Shown here: piece after piece, positions 8,717 through 18,262 of the stretch
Position numbering within the stretch: the stretch's first letter is position 1
Layout of the letters: each line of letters begins with the position of its first letter
Assembly (NCBI GenBank): GCA_963668595.1
Contig: OY764876.1
Location: 558,001-622,000 of the forward strand
DNA from: GWE2-42-39 sp963668595
GTDB taxonomy: Bacteria; Bacteroidota; Bacteroidia; Bacteroidales; Prolixibacteraceae
DNA length: 64,000 nucleotides
Reading direction: 5' to 3'
Program-made: the position numbers and the translations under genes
Notes under the pieces: generated by a model
What the model saw: only the letters and a program-made list of their open reading frames with translations
Databases searched by the model: none
What the model was told of the DNA's origin: nothing

Positions 8717-9463
8717 TTATAGAGGGGGAGTATGTTGTATATGTGATTTTCTTAGGATCGCAAATTTCTTTTTATTTCTGTATACAAAAAGAATAAACGG
8801 GAAAATACTTTTGATTATTCGTTGAAATACATGTTTTTCTTTTGCAATTCTATAAAGAAATCTTGTATTTGTTGAATTTATGATTTTGGGATAGTAATTT
8901 TTTTTAGTTTGGGTCTGATGAATAAAACCACCACAGGTATAAATAGTTCCGGTAAATCCTTTTTCCTTTAGATTTATTGCAAATATATCTTGAGCTGGAA
9001 TTCCCATGCCTATTATGATAATGTCTGGTACAATTGATATGATATTTTGTAATATTATGAATTTTTCTTCTTCATCTTGAAAATAGCCATGTCTATATCC
9101 AATTATGTTGAGAAGAGGAAAGTTTTTTTGAATTGTTGTAACGAACTGTTCAATTTCTTTGTCTTTCGATCCAATGAAGTAAATTGATTTATTGTGATCT
9201 ATTGCAAACTGAAATATTATGGGAGCCAAAGAACTCATGTCAAAAGATATTCTTTTCGTCGTTTTTTTTATAAGTATATTAAAAATGATTGTAAGAAGAA
9301 AACCGTCGCTAGCAATGTAATCGAATTTGCTATATTTTATAGGATATTTCTGTGCAATAGTGATAGAATAGAAATTAATGAATGTTATAATCTTCGGCTG
9401 ATCAGGAAGTAATGTATTTATATCTTTAGGCACTTTTGTTGCAAGTAACGATATTGATAGCAT
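8717..9463 (-). CDS. WecG/TagA/CpsF-family glycosyltransferase (GT26)
   Basis: A 248-residue cytoplasmic protein with the family's pattern. There is an N-terminal ...FDYIASDGFLL segment at the conserved DG site, then a central YFIGSKDKEIE, NIIGYRHGYF and a P-D-I-I-I-I-GMGIPAQD motif, and the C-terminal basic region typical of membrane-associated GT26 enzymes. Relatives transfer ManNAc or ManNAcA to undecaprenyl-PP-GlcNAc as the second step of repeat-unit assembly. The start overlaps the upstream gene by 46 bp, more than usual; no internal ATG fits, and homology at the N-terminus supports this start. The acceptor implies a WecA-type lipid intermediate, although no intact WecA is in the window. 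Confidence 0.8.
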   Translation of the reverse strand: MLSISLLATKVPKDINTLLPDQPKIITFINFYSITIAQKYPIKYSKFDYIASDGFLLTIIFNILIKKTTKRISFDMSSLAPIIFQFAIDHNKSIYFIGSKDKEIEQFVTTIQKNFPLLNIIGYRHGYFQDEEEKFIILQNIISIVPDIIIIGMGIPAQDIFAINLKEKGFTGTIYTCGGFIHQTQTKKNYYPKIINSTNTRFLYRIAKEKHVFQRIIKSIFPFILFVYRNKKKFAILRKSHIQHTPPL

Positions 9464-10686
9464 TTTTCTTGTTTTAGTATTTCATAAATAAGATTAATTA
9501 TTCTTTCAGATGCTTTTTGGTTGGCATCAAAAGAAACTGCGTCGATGAAATTATTTAGTTGTGTTCTATAAAAAACCGAATAAACGTTAGAGTTGTTTTT
9601 TAAAGCAATTATCATTTCATAAAGGTCATTTTCTTCTGTAAATATTTTGGTTGGATATTCAAGAATACATCGATAATATTTTTTTATTTTTTTGAAATGG
9701 ATTGAGGTGATAATGCAGTGATACCCTAGGGGGATCAATTCGTATGCAACAGCGCTATAGGATATAAAGTTTATTTTACTTTCAGAAGCAAGAATAAATA
9801 TATTAGCATCATCTTCTATTCTTATTTGATTCAACTTACAGAATAAATTAATATAATTTTCTTTCTTAGATCGAGGGTGTATCTTTACTTTAAGAATAAA
9901 ATTACTGTCATATATTGAATGTATTGTCTGATAAATATTTAGTATTTCTTTATATTCGGTCTTATATGATTTTTCATCTTTCATTTGTTCATATAAGCCT
10001 GATGTGAAATACGTAAAAATATTATTATTTTTATCTGTTCTTGAATTATTATTTGGAGTTGTAGAAATATTTTCTATGCGTGTATTTCCTGTAATTTTTA
10101 TGATAGAAGAAGGTACGCCTATTTTTACATATATATTTTTGAAGTGATTACTATATGCTGCTAAATAATTACAACCACCTAATCCTGTCTTGCTTGATCC
10201 TAAATATTGATAGCTTATTTTGTTGAGCAAATGTTTAGTTATTAGTTGATTGATTTTATGTGAGATTGTATTTCTTGAATAATATGACACTATTCCTTCT
10301 TGGATAAGTAGTAACTTGATTGTTCGGAATAGTTTGATAAGAAGTTTCTCTATATGTCCAATGTCATTTCCAAATACTAAAAGATCAAATGATTTTACAT
10401 CTATTTGTTTTTTTATTGATTTTGGGATCAATAAGATTAGATTAAAGATTCTATTTATAAAAGGTGTATTGTATATGCATCCGCCGATTGGGTTATCTAA
10501 TATTATCCATTTAACATTGTTTTTTGATAGGTGAGAAGAATTACTAACCTTAGAATCATAGAATTTTTCTAATGAAAAAATTGTTATGTCGAAATTTTTC
10601 GAAAAATCAGAATCATTAATTATTGGAAGAAATGTGGCAAAATGTATATCCGAAGAGCATACAAATCCAATGTTTTTTTTGTTCAT
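9418..10686 (-). CDS. GT-B-like capsular polysaccharide glycosyltransferase (putative)
   Basis: A 422-residue soluble protein. I do not recognise a named subfamily. The overall plan, with an N-terminal half starting NIGFVCSSDIHFATFLP, a central TGNTRIENI and a C-terminal half with LKVKIHPRSKKENY and SYSAVAYELIPLG, resembles GT-B proteins of the CDP-glycerol/polysialyl-transferase-like group that carry a KxHPR motif in the nucleotide-binding domain. Position between Wzx and the WecG-type gene supports a role in repeat-unit assembly. It shares its general plan with the product of 13403-14758. It overlaps the flippase gene by 4 bp (ATGA). Confidence 0.55.
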   Translation of the reverse strand: MNKKNIGFVCSSDIHFATFLPIINDSDFSKNFDITIFSLEKFYDSKVSNSSHLSKNNVKWIILDNPIGGCIYNTPFINRIFNLILLIPKSIKKQIDVKSFDLLVFGNDIGHIEKLLIKLFRTIKLLLIQEGIVSYYSRNTISHKINQLITKHLLNKISYQYLGSSKTGLGGCNYLAAYSNHFKNIYVKIGVPSSIIKITGNTRIENISTTPNNNSRTDKNNNIFTYFTSGLYEQMKDEKSYKTEYKEILNIYQTIHSIYDSNFILKVKIHPRSKKENYINLFCKLNQIRIEDDANIFILASESKINFISYSAVAYELIPLGYHCIITSIHFKKIKKYYRCILEYPTKIFTEENDLYEMIIALKNNSNVYSVFYRTQLNNFIDAVSFDANQKASERIINLIYEILKQEKCYQYRYLQQKCLKI

Positions 10687-12113
10687 GATCTAGCCTTTAT
10701 TCTGTTTTTATATACCAAGAGCAATATGGCTGAAAGAAAGAAAAATAAACGAATGCAGAAACATAAAAAGAAGTTTAATTTGGACGAAACTATAATTTGA
10801 AGAAGAAGAAAGAATACAATTAAAATAATGAATTCATATCTAATTGTGGAAAAAGGTACGGTCTTAAAATTTTTAGATTTTATTAATATCAATTTTGTAA
10901 TTATAAACATTGCAAAATATGATGTAGCAGTTGCATAGGATGCTCCGATATAACCAAAAATTTCTATGAAGAATCTGGTTGCAAATATGTTTATTATCCC
11001 TCCAGTTATTACTATTATTGATAAAATACCAGTTTGCTTCTTATACTCAATATATGGGCTATATATGTAAAACATATCAAAAAAAGTATAAGCTAATACA
11101 ACCCAAGGAACGATTCTTACTGCGTCATAATATTCTTTTGAAGTAAGTATCATGATCCCTTCTTTTGCAAAATACATGGTAAACAGATTAAATATAACAA
11201 ATAACGAGAAGAAGGTGGTCCATAGCTTGGATATTGCACTGTAGTTTTTATTGTTCATGTGTTCATAAAAGCTTGGCATGTATGCTGTTCTGATGGCAGA
11301 TGAGAAGTAGGTGACAATCATGCCAAATTGAAAACCAATACTGTAAATTCCAACATCCGACATATTTGATGTTTCTCCAATAATTATCCGACCGATTTGT
11401 TCTAGAATAACAGCACTCAAAGCATACGGTAACTGTGGGATTGAATAATTAATTATATATCTAAAATGATTTATGTTTAAAGAAAATTTTGCGTGTTTTA
11501 TTAAAAATGAAAGATAATATATTCCCATAATCAAAGAGGCAACACATACGCCCCAAATTGGACCTTTGTATTTGTGCTCATTTATTAAGAAAGAGAAAAA
11601 AAGTATCAGTGTTATAGTAATAACTCCTTCTGTGATCTGAATTCTTGAATATTTTTTGCTTTCTTTTAATGGAACAAGTATTTGATAATAAATACTAGAT
11701 AAAATCTTTGTTGGAATGATTGCTAAGATAAAAAACCAAATTGAGGTACTAAGCAGTGCTGATTGTTTTAATATTCCTGGGAATAAAAGCAATAATGATA
11801 AAAATAGAAGATAGGAGAGAAAAGAAAGAATTATAGTGCTTCCAATAAAATATTCTTTATCGTCTTTTTCTTCATAATAATATCTTCCCACAGATGAGTA
11901 TAAATATAAAGGGAAAAGAATACATCCAAGACCCAAATAAGATTGAAAGAGTGCATATGTCCCATAATCATCTTTTGAAAGGAGGCGTGTCAATACAGGC
12001 CAAATAAAAACGCCTATAAACTTTAGTGCAATAATTGCGGAAAAGTAATTTTTCGCATGTCTAACAATTTCTAATATGTTAGGATCTATTTTTTTCGTGA
12101 TATTTATTCTCAT
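10683..12113 (-). CDS. wzx: Wzx-type polysaccharide flippase (MATE/MVF superfamily)
   Basis: A 476-residue protein with 12-14 predicted hydrophobic helices and the N-terminal RPxT-like signature of O-antigen flippases (FIWPVLTRLLSKDDYGTYALFQ). Wzx moves completed undecaprenyl-PP-linked repeat units across the inner membrane for Wzy to polymerise. It overlaps its neighbours by 4 bp on both sides (ATGA), so it is translationally coupled with the polymerase and the GT-B-like gene. Confidence 0.85.
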   Translation of the reverse strand: MRINITKKIDPNILEIVRHAKNYFSAIIALKFIGVFIWPVLTRLLSKDDYGTYALFQSYLGLGCILFPLYLYSSVGRYYYEEKDDKEYFIGSTIILSFLSYLLFLSLLLLFPGILKQSALLSTSIWFFILAIIPTKILSSIYYQILVPLKESKKYSRIQITEGVITITLILFFSFLINEHKYKGPIWGVCVASLIMGIYYLSFLIKHAKFSLNINHFRYIINYSIPQLPYALSAVILEQIGRIIIGETSNMSDVGIYSIGFQFGMIVTYFSSAIRTAYMPSFYEHMNNKNYSAISKLWTTFFSLFVIFNLFTMYFAKEGIMILTSKEYYDAVRIVPWVVLAYTFFDMFYIYSPYIEYKKQTGILSIIVITGGIINIFATRFFIEIFGYIGASYATATSYFAMFIITKLILIKSKNFKTVPFSTIRYEFIILIVFFLLLQIIVSSKLNFFLCFCIRLFFFLSAILLLVYKNRIKARS

Positions 12114-13384
12114 GTTGAAATAGTCTCTCTTTTTAATCTTCTAGAAGATTCGACAATTGCAAAAAGGAGTATAAGAAAATAATAATCAATAAAACTAATC
12201 TCAGTGCCTTCTTCATATATTTGACCACTAAATAGACCATAGAACGAAAATAGGCAAAGAGCTATAAATACCTTTCGATTATACAAAAACGCCAACGAAA
12301 GGAAATAAATCATAATAGCTGCAAATGAAAATAATGCAATAACTCCATTTTCAGATAGAATAGTTAAATACATGTTATGGGCATTAGAATAAACAGGAGG
12401 AAAGTCGACCGATGGCAAATTTTTTCTGAAATTCCCTGCTCCTACTCCCATATAATTTGATTCTTTTAGTAGCTCTACTGACTTTTCAGCAAGAACAAAT
12501 CTGTCATCTTTTATGACTCCAGCAATGACTGTATTGGTTTTTATGTCCTGTCGTTTTACTTCATTTTCTATGTAATTACTACCTGCTCCTCCTAAAGTTA
12601 GTCGAACAGATAAGATGTTAAAACTTTTTTCTACAATATTGGGATTAATAAAGAATATAATTGAAACAGAAATAGAAATAGCGAGGGATAGTTTTATTAT
12701 TCCTTTTATGATCTGTCCATTCTTATATATAAGTAGTTCTAATAACGTATATAGGAAGAGTGTTAGATATATACCGCGAGAAAGATGAAAAAGGATAAAT
12801 AAGATTGATATCGATTTTATAATTCTATTTTTTACAAGAGGGACAAGTATCAAGATGATGAGAGCTTGATGATTACTTGCCCATAGACTACTTCCGCTTC
12901 TCATTAAAAGAAAAGGAGTATCATACGCGATAGTATTTGAAACTTTATAAAATACTCCTAGCAATGTCCATAATAGGACTATTTTATCGTAATAGTGTTG
13001 AAATGTAATCTCTCTAATTTTTTCCTTGAAAAAAATGAAGAATGAGGTTCCTCCCAATAGCATTGTAATGTAAAAGATACTTTTTACCGCAGATATTCCA
13101 TCACTGACATTTGATAAAGATAGTAAACAAGATAATGGGAAAAATGCCAAAAGTTTATATCCTAAAGTATTATGAGAGTGGTACTTTGCTATAAAGTATA
13201 GAACAACTATGAATTCAGCATAACTGAAGAAAAAAGTCTCATTTGTATTTAGTAAGAGAGATAACCATTGTCCAGAGAATGCTAATATTGCAAAAAGGAA
13301 AATAACGTTAATCGTTTTTTTGCTTAATGCGTATATTATAATGAAATTAGAGAGTATTGAGAGAGTGAATATTAATTTATTCAT
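12110..13384 (-). CDS. wzy: Wzy/O-antigen ligase-like polymerase
   Basis: A 424-residue protein with about eleven hydrophobic segments and one large extracytoplasmic loop (about 240-330). That loop ends in NAHNMYLTILSENGVI, the Wzy_C/WaaL signature with the conserved His. In this context, next to Wzx, it is more likely the repeat-unit polymerase than a lipid-A ligase; sequence alone cannot settle this. It starts 18 bp after the GT-B-like gene at 13403 and overlaps wzx by 4 bp. Confidence 0.8.
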   Translation of the reverse strand: MNKLIFTLSILSNFIIIYALSKKTINVIFLFAILAFSGQWLSLLLNTNETFFFSYAEFIVVLYFIAKYHSHNTLGYKLLAFFPLSCLLSLSNVSDGISAVKSIFYITMLLGGTSFFIFFKEKIREITFQHYYDKIVLLWTLLGVFYKVSNTIAYDTPFLLMRSGSSLWASNHQALIILILVPLVKNRIIKSISILFILFHLSRGIYLTLFLYTLLELLIYKNGQIIKGIIKLSLAISISVSIIFFINPNIVEKSFNILSVRLTLGGAGSNYIENEVKRQDIKTNTVIAGVIKDDRFVLAEKSVELLKESNYMGVGAGNFRKNLPSVDFPPVYSNAHNMYLTILSENGVIALFSFAAIMIYFLSLAFLYNRKVFIALCLFSFYGLFSGQIYEEGTEISFIDYYFLILLFAIVESSRRLKRETIST

Positions 13385-13402
13385 TTTAATATCTCATAAG
13401 TT

Positions 13403-14758
13403 TTAGCAAATTTCGTTTAGGATATCTATTGCTTTTTTTGATGCCTGTCCTTGTATATTGTTCTCGAAGTTAGTTATTATCCATTCTTCAATAATTTTAT
13501 TTGTCTGAATGATACTGTTTTCATTCCTGTTGGTTATTGAGGTAATGAGATCTAATATTGTTTTAGAGTCATTGCATATAAATGATTCAGGAAATGGAAT
13601 TATAAGTTCATTATTACTTTGTATGGTGTTAATAGATAATATTGGCGTTTTTAGTAAGATACTATTGATCAATACTGCAGAGCATTTTGCTATGGATATA
13701 TGTGAGGATATTATTAATTCATTTGGGGCAATATCTTCAAAAAATAAATATCTTTTTCCAATAAATGTATTTTTAAAATGGGATATAATCTCCTGTGTTT
13801 CTCGCGGATGAAATTTTATTATAACTCGAAAATTGGATGGAAGTTTATTAAAAACGGCATAAAGCATTTCATTCATACTCTTCAAATATTCTATTCCATG
13901 TACTTCCTGTAATGTTTCAGTGAAGTATGTTAATAAAATATCTTCACGGCAAAGTTTGTTTGCGTTAAAAAAAGAATTGACGATTTGTTGCCTTTTTTGA
14001 GACGTATATTGGGGGTTTAGATCAACAGAAGAATTTATTGCCATGTGAATATAATTGGGGGCTTTACCTGTATCTGCAATGATTTTGAGACTCTTTTTCC
14101 CTAAGGGAAATACATAACTATTTTGTATATAAGTCCCAGGTATATCACTTGAGAAAGCAAAAGTTCTTTTTAATCCGCATATCCATAAGAATTGTAAAAT
14201 GTAGAAAGGATATTGTGGGGCAATATCCTTTCTATACAATGTTGGTAAAAAGAGTGTATTTTGGAAAATACAAATTTTGATTTTCCTATTTTTTGCTATA
14301 TCTTGGATTCTTCTTATATATATACCACCAAGATCAGTTCCTAAAATTATTATTTCAGGCTTAGCTTCCTTTATAAATAGCTTTAGTCTCCTAAAATTGC
14401 GAAAAATAGAGATTAGCCTACTGGCTTTTTCTAGTAATGTGCTTTTTTCATTCGTAGGTAATAAATTGATATTTATTACCTTTTTTTTTGTTTCATTTAA
14501 CTTTTGTACATACGGGAAATTGATTGTGTCGAGTTCCTTATTCCCTTTAATGCTCACAAATGATGGATTCCATTCGTTTTTTATTATTTGGTCATATAGG
14601 TCGCAGAAAATGGAATAGTGAGTATAGTAATAGTAGGGTATTATTAATACTTCTTTGCGGCTTTTTCCTATTGGGTTTACTTTCATGTTGGATTGTCCGA
14701 AATATAAATTGGTGAGTGAGTCTTGAATGTTGTATCGATCATTTGTTGTATCCTCCAA
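13403..14758 (-). CDS. GT-B-like polysaccharide biosynthesis protein (putative glycosyltransferase)
   Basis: A 451-residue soluble protein. Its C-terminal half has RVIIKFHPRETQE, the KxHPR element, followed by SSHISIAKCSAVLINSILL, the region that in GT-B capsule enzymes contacts the nucleotide. The N-terminal half has LIIPYYYYTHYSIF and PEIIILGTDLGG. No family can be named with confidence; the protein is probably a remote relative of the 9418-10686 product. The first about 25 residues look poorly conserved, and an internal ATG (NMKVNPIGK) would also remove the 20-bp overlap with the oxidoreductase gene. Confidence 0.5.
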   Translation of the reverse strand: MEDTTNDRYNIQDSLTNLYFGQSNMKVNPIGKSRKEVLIIPYYYYTHYSIFCDLYDQIIKNEWNPSFVSIKGNKELDTINFPYVQKLNETKKKVININLLPTNEKSTLLEKASRLISIFRNFRRLKLFIKEAKPEIIILGTDLGGIYIRRIQDIAKNRKIKICIFQNTLFLPTLYRKDIAPQYPFYILQFLWICGLKRTFAFSSDIPGTYIQNSYVFPLGKKSLKIIADTGKAPNYIHMAINSSVDLNPQYTSQKRQQIVNSFFNANKLCREDILLTYFTETLQEVHGIEYLKSMNEMLYAVFNKLPSNFRVIIKFHPRETQEIISHFKNTFIGKRYLFFEDIAPNELIISSHISIAKCSAVLINSILLKTPILSINTIQSNNELIIPFPESFICNDSKTILDLITSITNRNENSIIQTNKIIEEWIITNFENNIQGQASKKAIDILNEIC

Positions 14759-15692
14759 TTTGTTCGTAAAAATAAAAATTGGATAAGTGTTCTTCTATTG
14801 AGCATAGCGAGTTCGACTCAGATGGAGACAAAAAAGCTTGTGTTTGTAAAAAGAGTCCCGGCTTAAAAACTGTGTCAAGTTCATAGTCTGATTCTATTTC
14901 TTCTGTTGTAATTGTTCCTTTTTTCTGGATATGTAAGCGTTCCATAGGCCTTAAATATAATCGATGATTCGAAGTTAATATTTCAATCCCCCATCTTCCT
15001 GCAGAACCCCAGTTTGAGTGATATGAGAACGGAATATTTTTTGTAGAAATTCCCGATCCACAAAATATCGATCCTGATTTGTGCCACTCGATATCATTCC
15101 CATGAACAATGCAAGATATTGTTTCTGGTTTACCAATCAAATAGAAAACAGTATCAATAACATGGGAGGAATTTGCAATTATAAATCGTTCAAGAACATT
15201 TTGTGGAAATTTCTGTTGATCAATCGTATGTGCCCATTCAGTAAATTCAAAATTTAGAGATAAAACCCCTTCATCATTTTCTATTATTTCTTTTGCCAAG
15301 TTAATAGAATGATAAAATCTCCTATTATATGCGACAAAAAGTCTTGTGTTGAATATTTTACATAGTTCTGCAATGTGAGATATTTCTTTACTGGACAATC
15401 CTGCTGGTTTTTCTATTAGTATATTAGGAGTACCTGCGGTAATAAATGATATTGCCGCAGAATACAGGACATCTACGGAAACTGCGATTATAACGAATAG
15501 TGGTGGTTTATTTTCGTTTAAATAAGATTGATAGCCTCCGGAGTGACATTTAATATTTGGGTATTTTTGCTTTACTTCATCAATTCTATTTCTCCTATTA
15601 CCCAAGATTTCAAAATCATAGGGCATAGCGGATAAAACATTTGCATATTCTTGGGCCATATAGCCACTACCTACAATAAGAATTTTTTTCAT
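14739..15692 (-). CDS. Gfo/Idh/MocA-family oxidoreductase
   Basis: A 317-residue protein with an N-terminal Rossmann motif GSGYMAQEYA (about 8-17) and the family's EKPAGLS at the catalytic-lysine position, followed by YNRRFYHS. The C-terminal half is the alpha/beta substrate domain. These enzymes oxidise or reduce a hydroxyl or keto group of sugars with NAD(P). It is one of three in this cassette; this one is the most divergent. It starts 6 bp after the preceding gene. The substrate is probably an intermediate of the nonulosonate or its side group, but this is inference. Confidence 0.75.
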   Translation of the reverse strand: MKKILIVGSGYMAQEYANVLSAMPYDFEILGNRRNRIDEVKQKYPNIKCHSGGYQSYLNENKPPLFVIIAVSVDVLYSAAISFITAGTPNILIEKPAGLSSKEISHIAELCKIFNTRLFVAYNRRFYHSINLAKEIIENDEGVLSLNFEFTEWAHTIDQQKFPQNVLERFIIANSSHVIDTVFYLIGKPETISCIVHGNDIEWHKSGSIFCGSGISTKNIPFSYHSNWGSAGRWGIEILTSNHRLYLRPMERLHIQKKGTITTEEIESDYELDTVFKPGLFLQTQAFLSPSESNSLCSIEEHLSNFYFYEQIGGYNK

Positions 15693-15698
15693 GGTATA

Positions 15699-16679
15699 TT
15701 ATGTTATAGGTAAGATGTCTGATTGTATACTGTTCTTTTTGTTATATATCTTGAGCATGCACATTAAAAAAGATTCGTGAATTTTTAAAGAATTATCAAA
15801 AGAGGTGAGTCCACATGTGCCTGTAGTTAATATATCTTTTGCAATAATACCACTTAATTGACTTTGAAATAAAATATTTACAGGTGCTTTTTCCCACTTC
15901 CAATTATTCTCATAACTAGAGATATTTATACATTGATTGGTTTCATCAATTATAACAGAGCAATGTTGGTTATTAATTGTAATAATGTGAGGAGCTGTTG
16001 AATCAGCTAGAGAGTTTATGATTATTTTGCTGCCATTGTCTTGATGTCCTATCAACATACCAGTAAACTCAACATAGCCATCTCTCTTGCTTTTTCTAAT
16101 TTCATTGTCTAATAGATTTGTTTCAAACTTTATATTGTAGTCATTATTGAAAAATGCCACTAAATCTAAAAAATGAATACTGTTGCATGCCATTCCCCAC
16201 TCACCGCCAGATATTGTAAATGTTAATTTTGGGTTTGGAGAAAGATGCTCTTTTAATTTTATATAATCTGGAAATATCCTTCTAGGACAATTAACCCATG
16301 CTTTTATCTTATATTTTTCTAATAACCCATTTATGTGCGAGTAATCGCTTGTTTTCTGAAATAGAAACTTTTCGAAAACAATATATTTTATTTGTTTTGC
16401 TATGATAATTTGTTCAGCAATAGATGCCCTAATATTAGCATTTGTTGAGATTATACATAAATCAATATTGCTGTTTAAATCATCGATTGAGTTTATGAAT
16501 CTGATAGACTTTATTTGGTCATTCTTTTCAATCTCAAGATATCTTTCTTTTGCTATTTTCAATGATTCATGATTAGGGTCGACAATTTCAATATTTATGG
16601 GAATATTAATTTTTTTTAATCCTTGAAGGTGTCTACTTCCAAGTTGACCTGCTCCAATTAATGCTATATTGTAATCCAT
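15699..16679 (-). CDS. Gfo/Idh/MocA-family oxidoreductase
   Basis: A 326-residue protein when started at the ATG at 16679 (MDYNIALIGAGQLGSRHLQ). The frame extends to 16730 inside the upstream SDR gene, but the Rossmann motif GAGQLGSRH (about 8-16) should lie near the N-terminus, which supports 16679. The lysine site reads IVFEKFLFQ, lacking the usual EKP proline. A GGEWGMACNSIHFLDL segment is the typical substrate-domain entry with His. It is the second of three Gfo/Idh genes beside the nonulosonate genes. Confidence 0.7.
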   Translation of the reverse strand: MDYNIALIGAGQLGSRHLQGLKKINIPINIEIVDPNHESLKIAKERYLEIEKNDQIKSIRFINSIDDLNSNIDLCIISTNANIRASIAEQIIIAKQIKYIVFEKFLFQKTSDYSHINGLLEKYKIKAWVNCPRRIFPDYIKLKEHLSPNPKLTFTISGGEWGMACNSIHFLDLVAFFNNDYNIKFETNLLDNEIRKSKRDGYVEFTGMLIGHQDNGSKIIINSLADSTAPHIITINNQHCSVIIDETNQCINISSYENNWKWEKAPVNILFQSQLSGIIAKDILTTGTCGLTSFDNSLKIHESFLMCMLKIYNKKNSIQSDILPIT

Positions 16680-16689
16680 TTTTTCTTTA

Positions 16690-17460
16690 TTATAATGTGT
16701 ATCCATCATCAATAATAATATTTTGCCCATTTACAAATTGAGACATATCAGAAAGAAGATAAATCAAAGTTCCATTGATATCTGTTTTATCAAGCATTCC
16801 TTTATTCAGGCAATAAGCTTTATATGCTTCTAAAAAAGGTATTGGTTGATTATCAAATAAACCACCAAGGCTGATTGAATTCACCCGAATATTTTTCCCT
16901 TTATAGTATTTTGCCATGTATTGGGTCAGATGAATTAATGCAGATTTTATAGCTGCATATTCAACAGGCATAGTCATTTTGGTATTCTCGTATATTTCGA
17001 AACGGGGCGAGATCACCCCATAGATGGATGAAATATTCACGATATTACCGTAGCCCTGCTTTTCAAAATGTTGCAGAAACTGCTGAGACGTGAGAAAATA
17101 ACCACCCAAGTTGATGTTTAAGTTTTCACAGAAATCCTCATAGGTAACGTCTTCAAATTTTCTCCCGTAGTTTTTATTGCGGGGATATGCGTTGTTTATC
17201 AAGGCATCAATTTTACCGTATTTTTGATTTAAATTATTTATTAGTTGTTGGATTGAATCTTTATTGTTGATGTCCAATAATTGAAATGAGACATCTGTTG
17301 AGGGAAATAAATTGTGTATTTCTTTTGTAACTTCTATTCCTCTTTCCTGATTAAAATCAGCAATGATTGCTATCCCGTTGTTTGCTAAAATGGTTTTTGT
17401 AAATTCTTGTCCTAGCAATCCTGCGCCACCGGTAATTACAATTACTTTATTTTTGAGCAT
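16690..17460 (-). CDS. ptmA: Short-chain dehydrogenase, PtmA-like
   Basis: A 256-residue classical SDR: TGGAGLLG cofactor motif (10-17), NNA at 89-91, catalytic Ser in NISSIYG (about 143-149), and Y168/K172 in EYAAIKSAL. Length and wording match the flagellin-modification protein PtmA that accompanies legionaminic-acid genes in Campylobacter. There its exact step is not firmly established. Located 10 bp before the nitrilase-like gene and upstream of two Gfo/Idh genes, it likely acts in sugar or side-group redox chemistry. The assignment to PtmA specifically is by similarity from memory. Confidence 0.7.
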   Translation of the reverse strand: MLKNKVIVITGGAGLLGQEFTKTILANNGIAIIADFNQERGIEVTKEIHNLFPSTDVSFQLLDINNKDSIQQLINNLNQKYGKIDALINNAYPRNKNYGRKFEDVTYEDFCENLNINLGGYFLTSQQFLQHFEKQGYGNIVNISSIYGVISPRFEIYENTKMTMPVEYAAIKSALIHLTQYMAKYYKGKNIRVNSISLGGLFDNQPIPFLEAYKAYCLNKGMLDKTDINGTLIYLLSDMSQFVNGQNIIIDDGYTL

Positions 17461-17470
17461 TATTGTTCAT

Positions 17471-18256
17471 TTATAAAATTGATTTATAAAATTCAGTTTT
17501 TCTGTCTTGTTTCATGGGGAATGATTCTCTAACAGAGTCCGTATCCTTCGGGTTTATATCATAGATGTCCATATCCTGATTTGTATATAAAGGAGTCATC
17601 TTTTCCCCTAGAGGTGTATAAATGGATGAGCTTTTTACATATTGGTGATTGTTCCCGTCGATACCATTTCTATTTACTCCAACCACAAAGGATTGATTTT
17701 CTATCGATCTGGCTTCTAATAGTGTGTTCCAGTGTTTTATTCGTTTTTCCGGCCAGTTTGCTATATTCAAAATGATATTACAATTTATAGATAAAGCTTG
17801 GAAAATTTCAGGAAATCTTAGGTCATAACAAATAGTCAATCCGATGTTTGTCTCTCCAATCTGACAGATACCTAATTCTTTTCCTTCAGAATAATAGTTA
17901 TTTTCACCTGAGAATGAAAAGGGATGTATCTTTGAATAAGATGAGGCTACTTTTCCTATTTTATCAACAATGATCAAGTTATTAGTTGCTTTTGCTTCTT
18001 TTCTTAATACAATACCGAAAGCTATTGCAAGATTATTTTGAATCGCTTGTTGACTGAAAAAATCGATGGTAGGTGATTTGTCTGGATTTTCTTTGATTGT
18101 CTGGGTATTCATTGAGAATCCGGTCAATGTCATTTCTGGGAAAATGATCAATTCACAATTGTGTTTAGACGCTTGTTCAATATAAGCTTGACATTTTATT
18201 TTATTTGCTTTTTTATCTTCCCAAACCTGATCAAGTGAAACTAGGGCAATTTTCAT
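17471..18256 (-). CDS. Carbon-nitrogen hydrolase (nitrilase superfamily)
   Basis: A 261-residue protein with the complete Glu-Lys-Cys triad: E41 in FPEMTLTGF, K109 in YSKIHPF, C143 in TICYDLRFPE. It closest resembles omega-amidase/Nit-type amidases. Such enzymes hydrolyse amides or, in some pathways, transfer an acyl or amidino group. Its presence inside a nonulosonate cassette is unusual. A role in trimming or forming an N-acyl/amidino side group is plausible, but nothing in the sequence fixes the substrate. It lies 6 bp downstream of the aminotransferase gene, in one operon. Confidence 0.8.
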   Translation of the reverse strand: MKIALVSLDQVWEDKKANKIKCQAYIEQASKHNCELIIFPEMTLTGFSMNTQTIKENPDKSPTIDFFSQQAIQNNLAIAFGIVLRKEAKATNNLIIVDKIGKVASSYSKIHPFSFSGENNYYSEGKELGICQIGETNIGLTICYDLRFPEIFQALSINCNIILNIANWPEKRIKHWNTLLEARSIENQSFVVGVNRNGIDGNNHQYVKSSSIYTPLGEKMTPLYTNQDMDIYDINPKDTDSVRESFPMKQDRKTEFYKSIL

Positions 18257-18262
18257 AACTCA

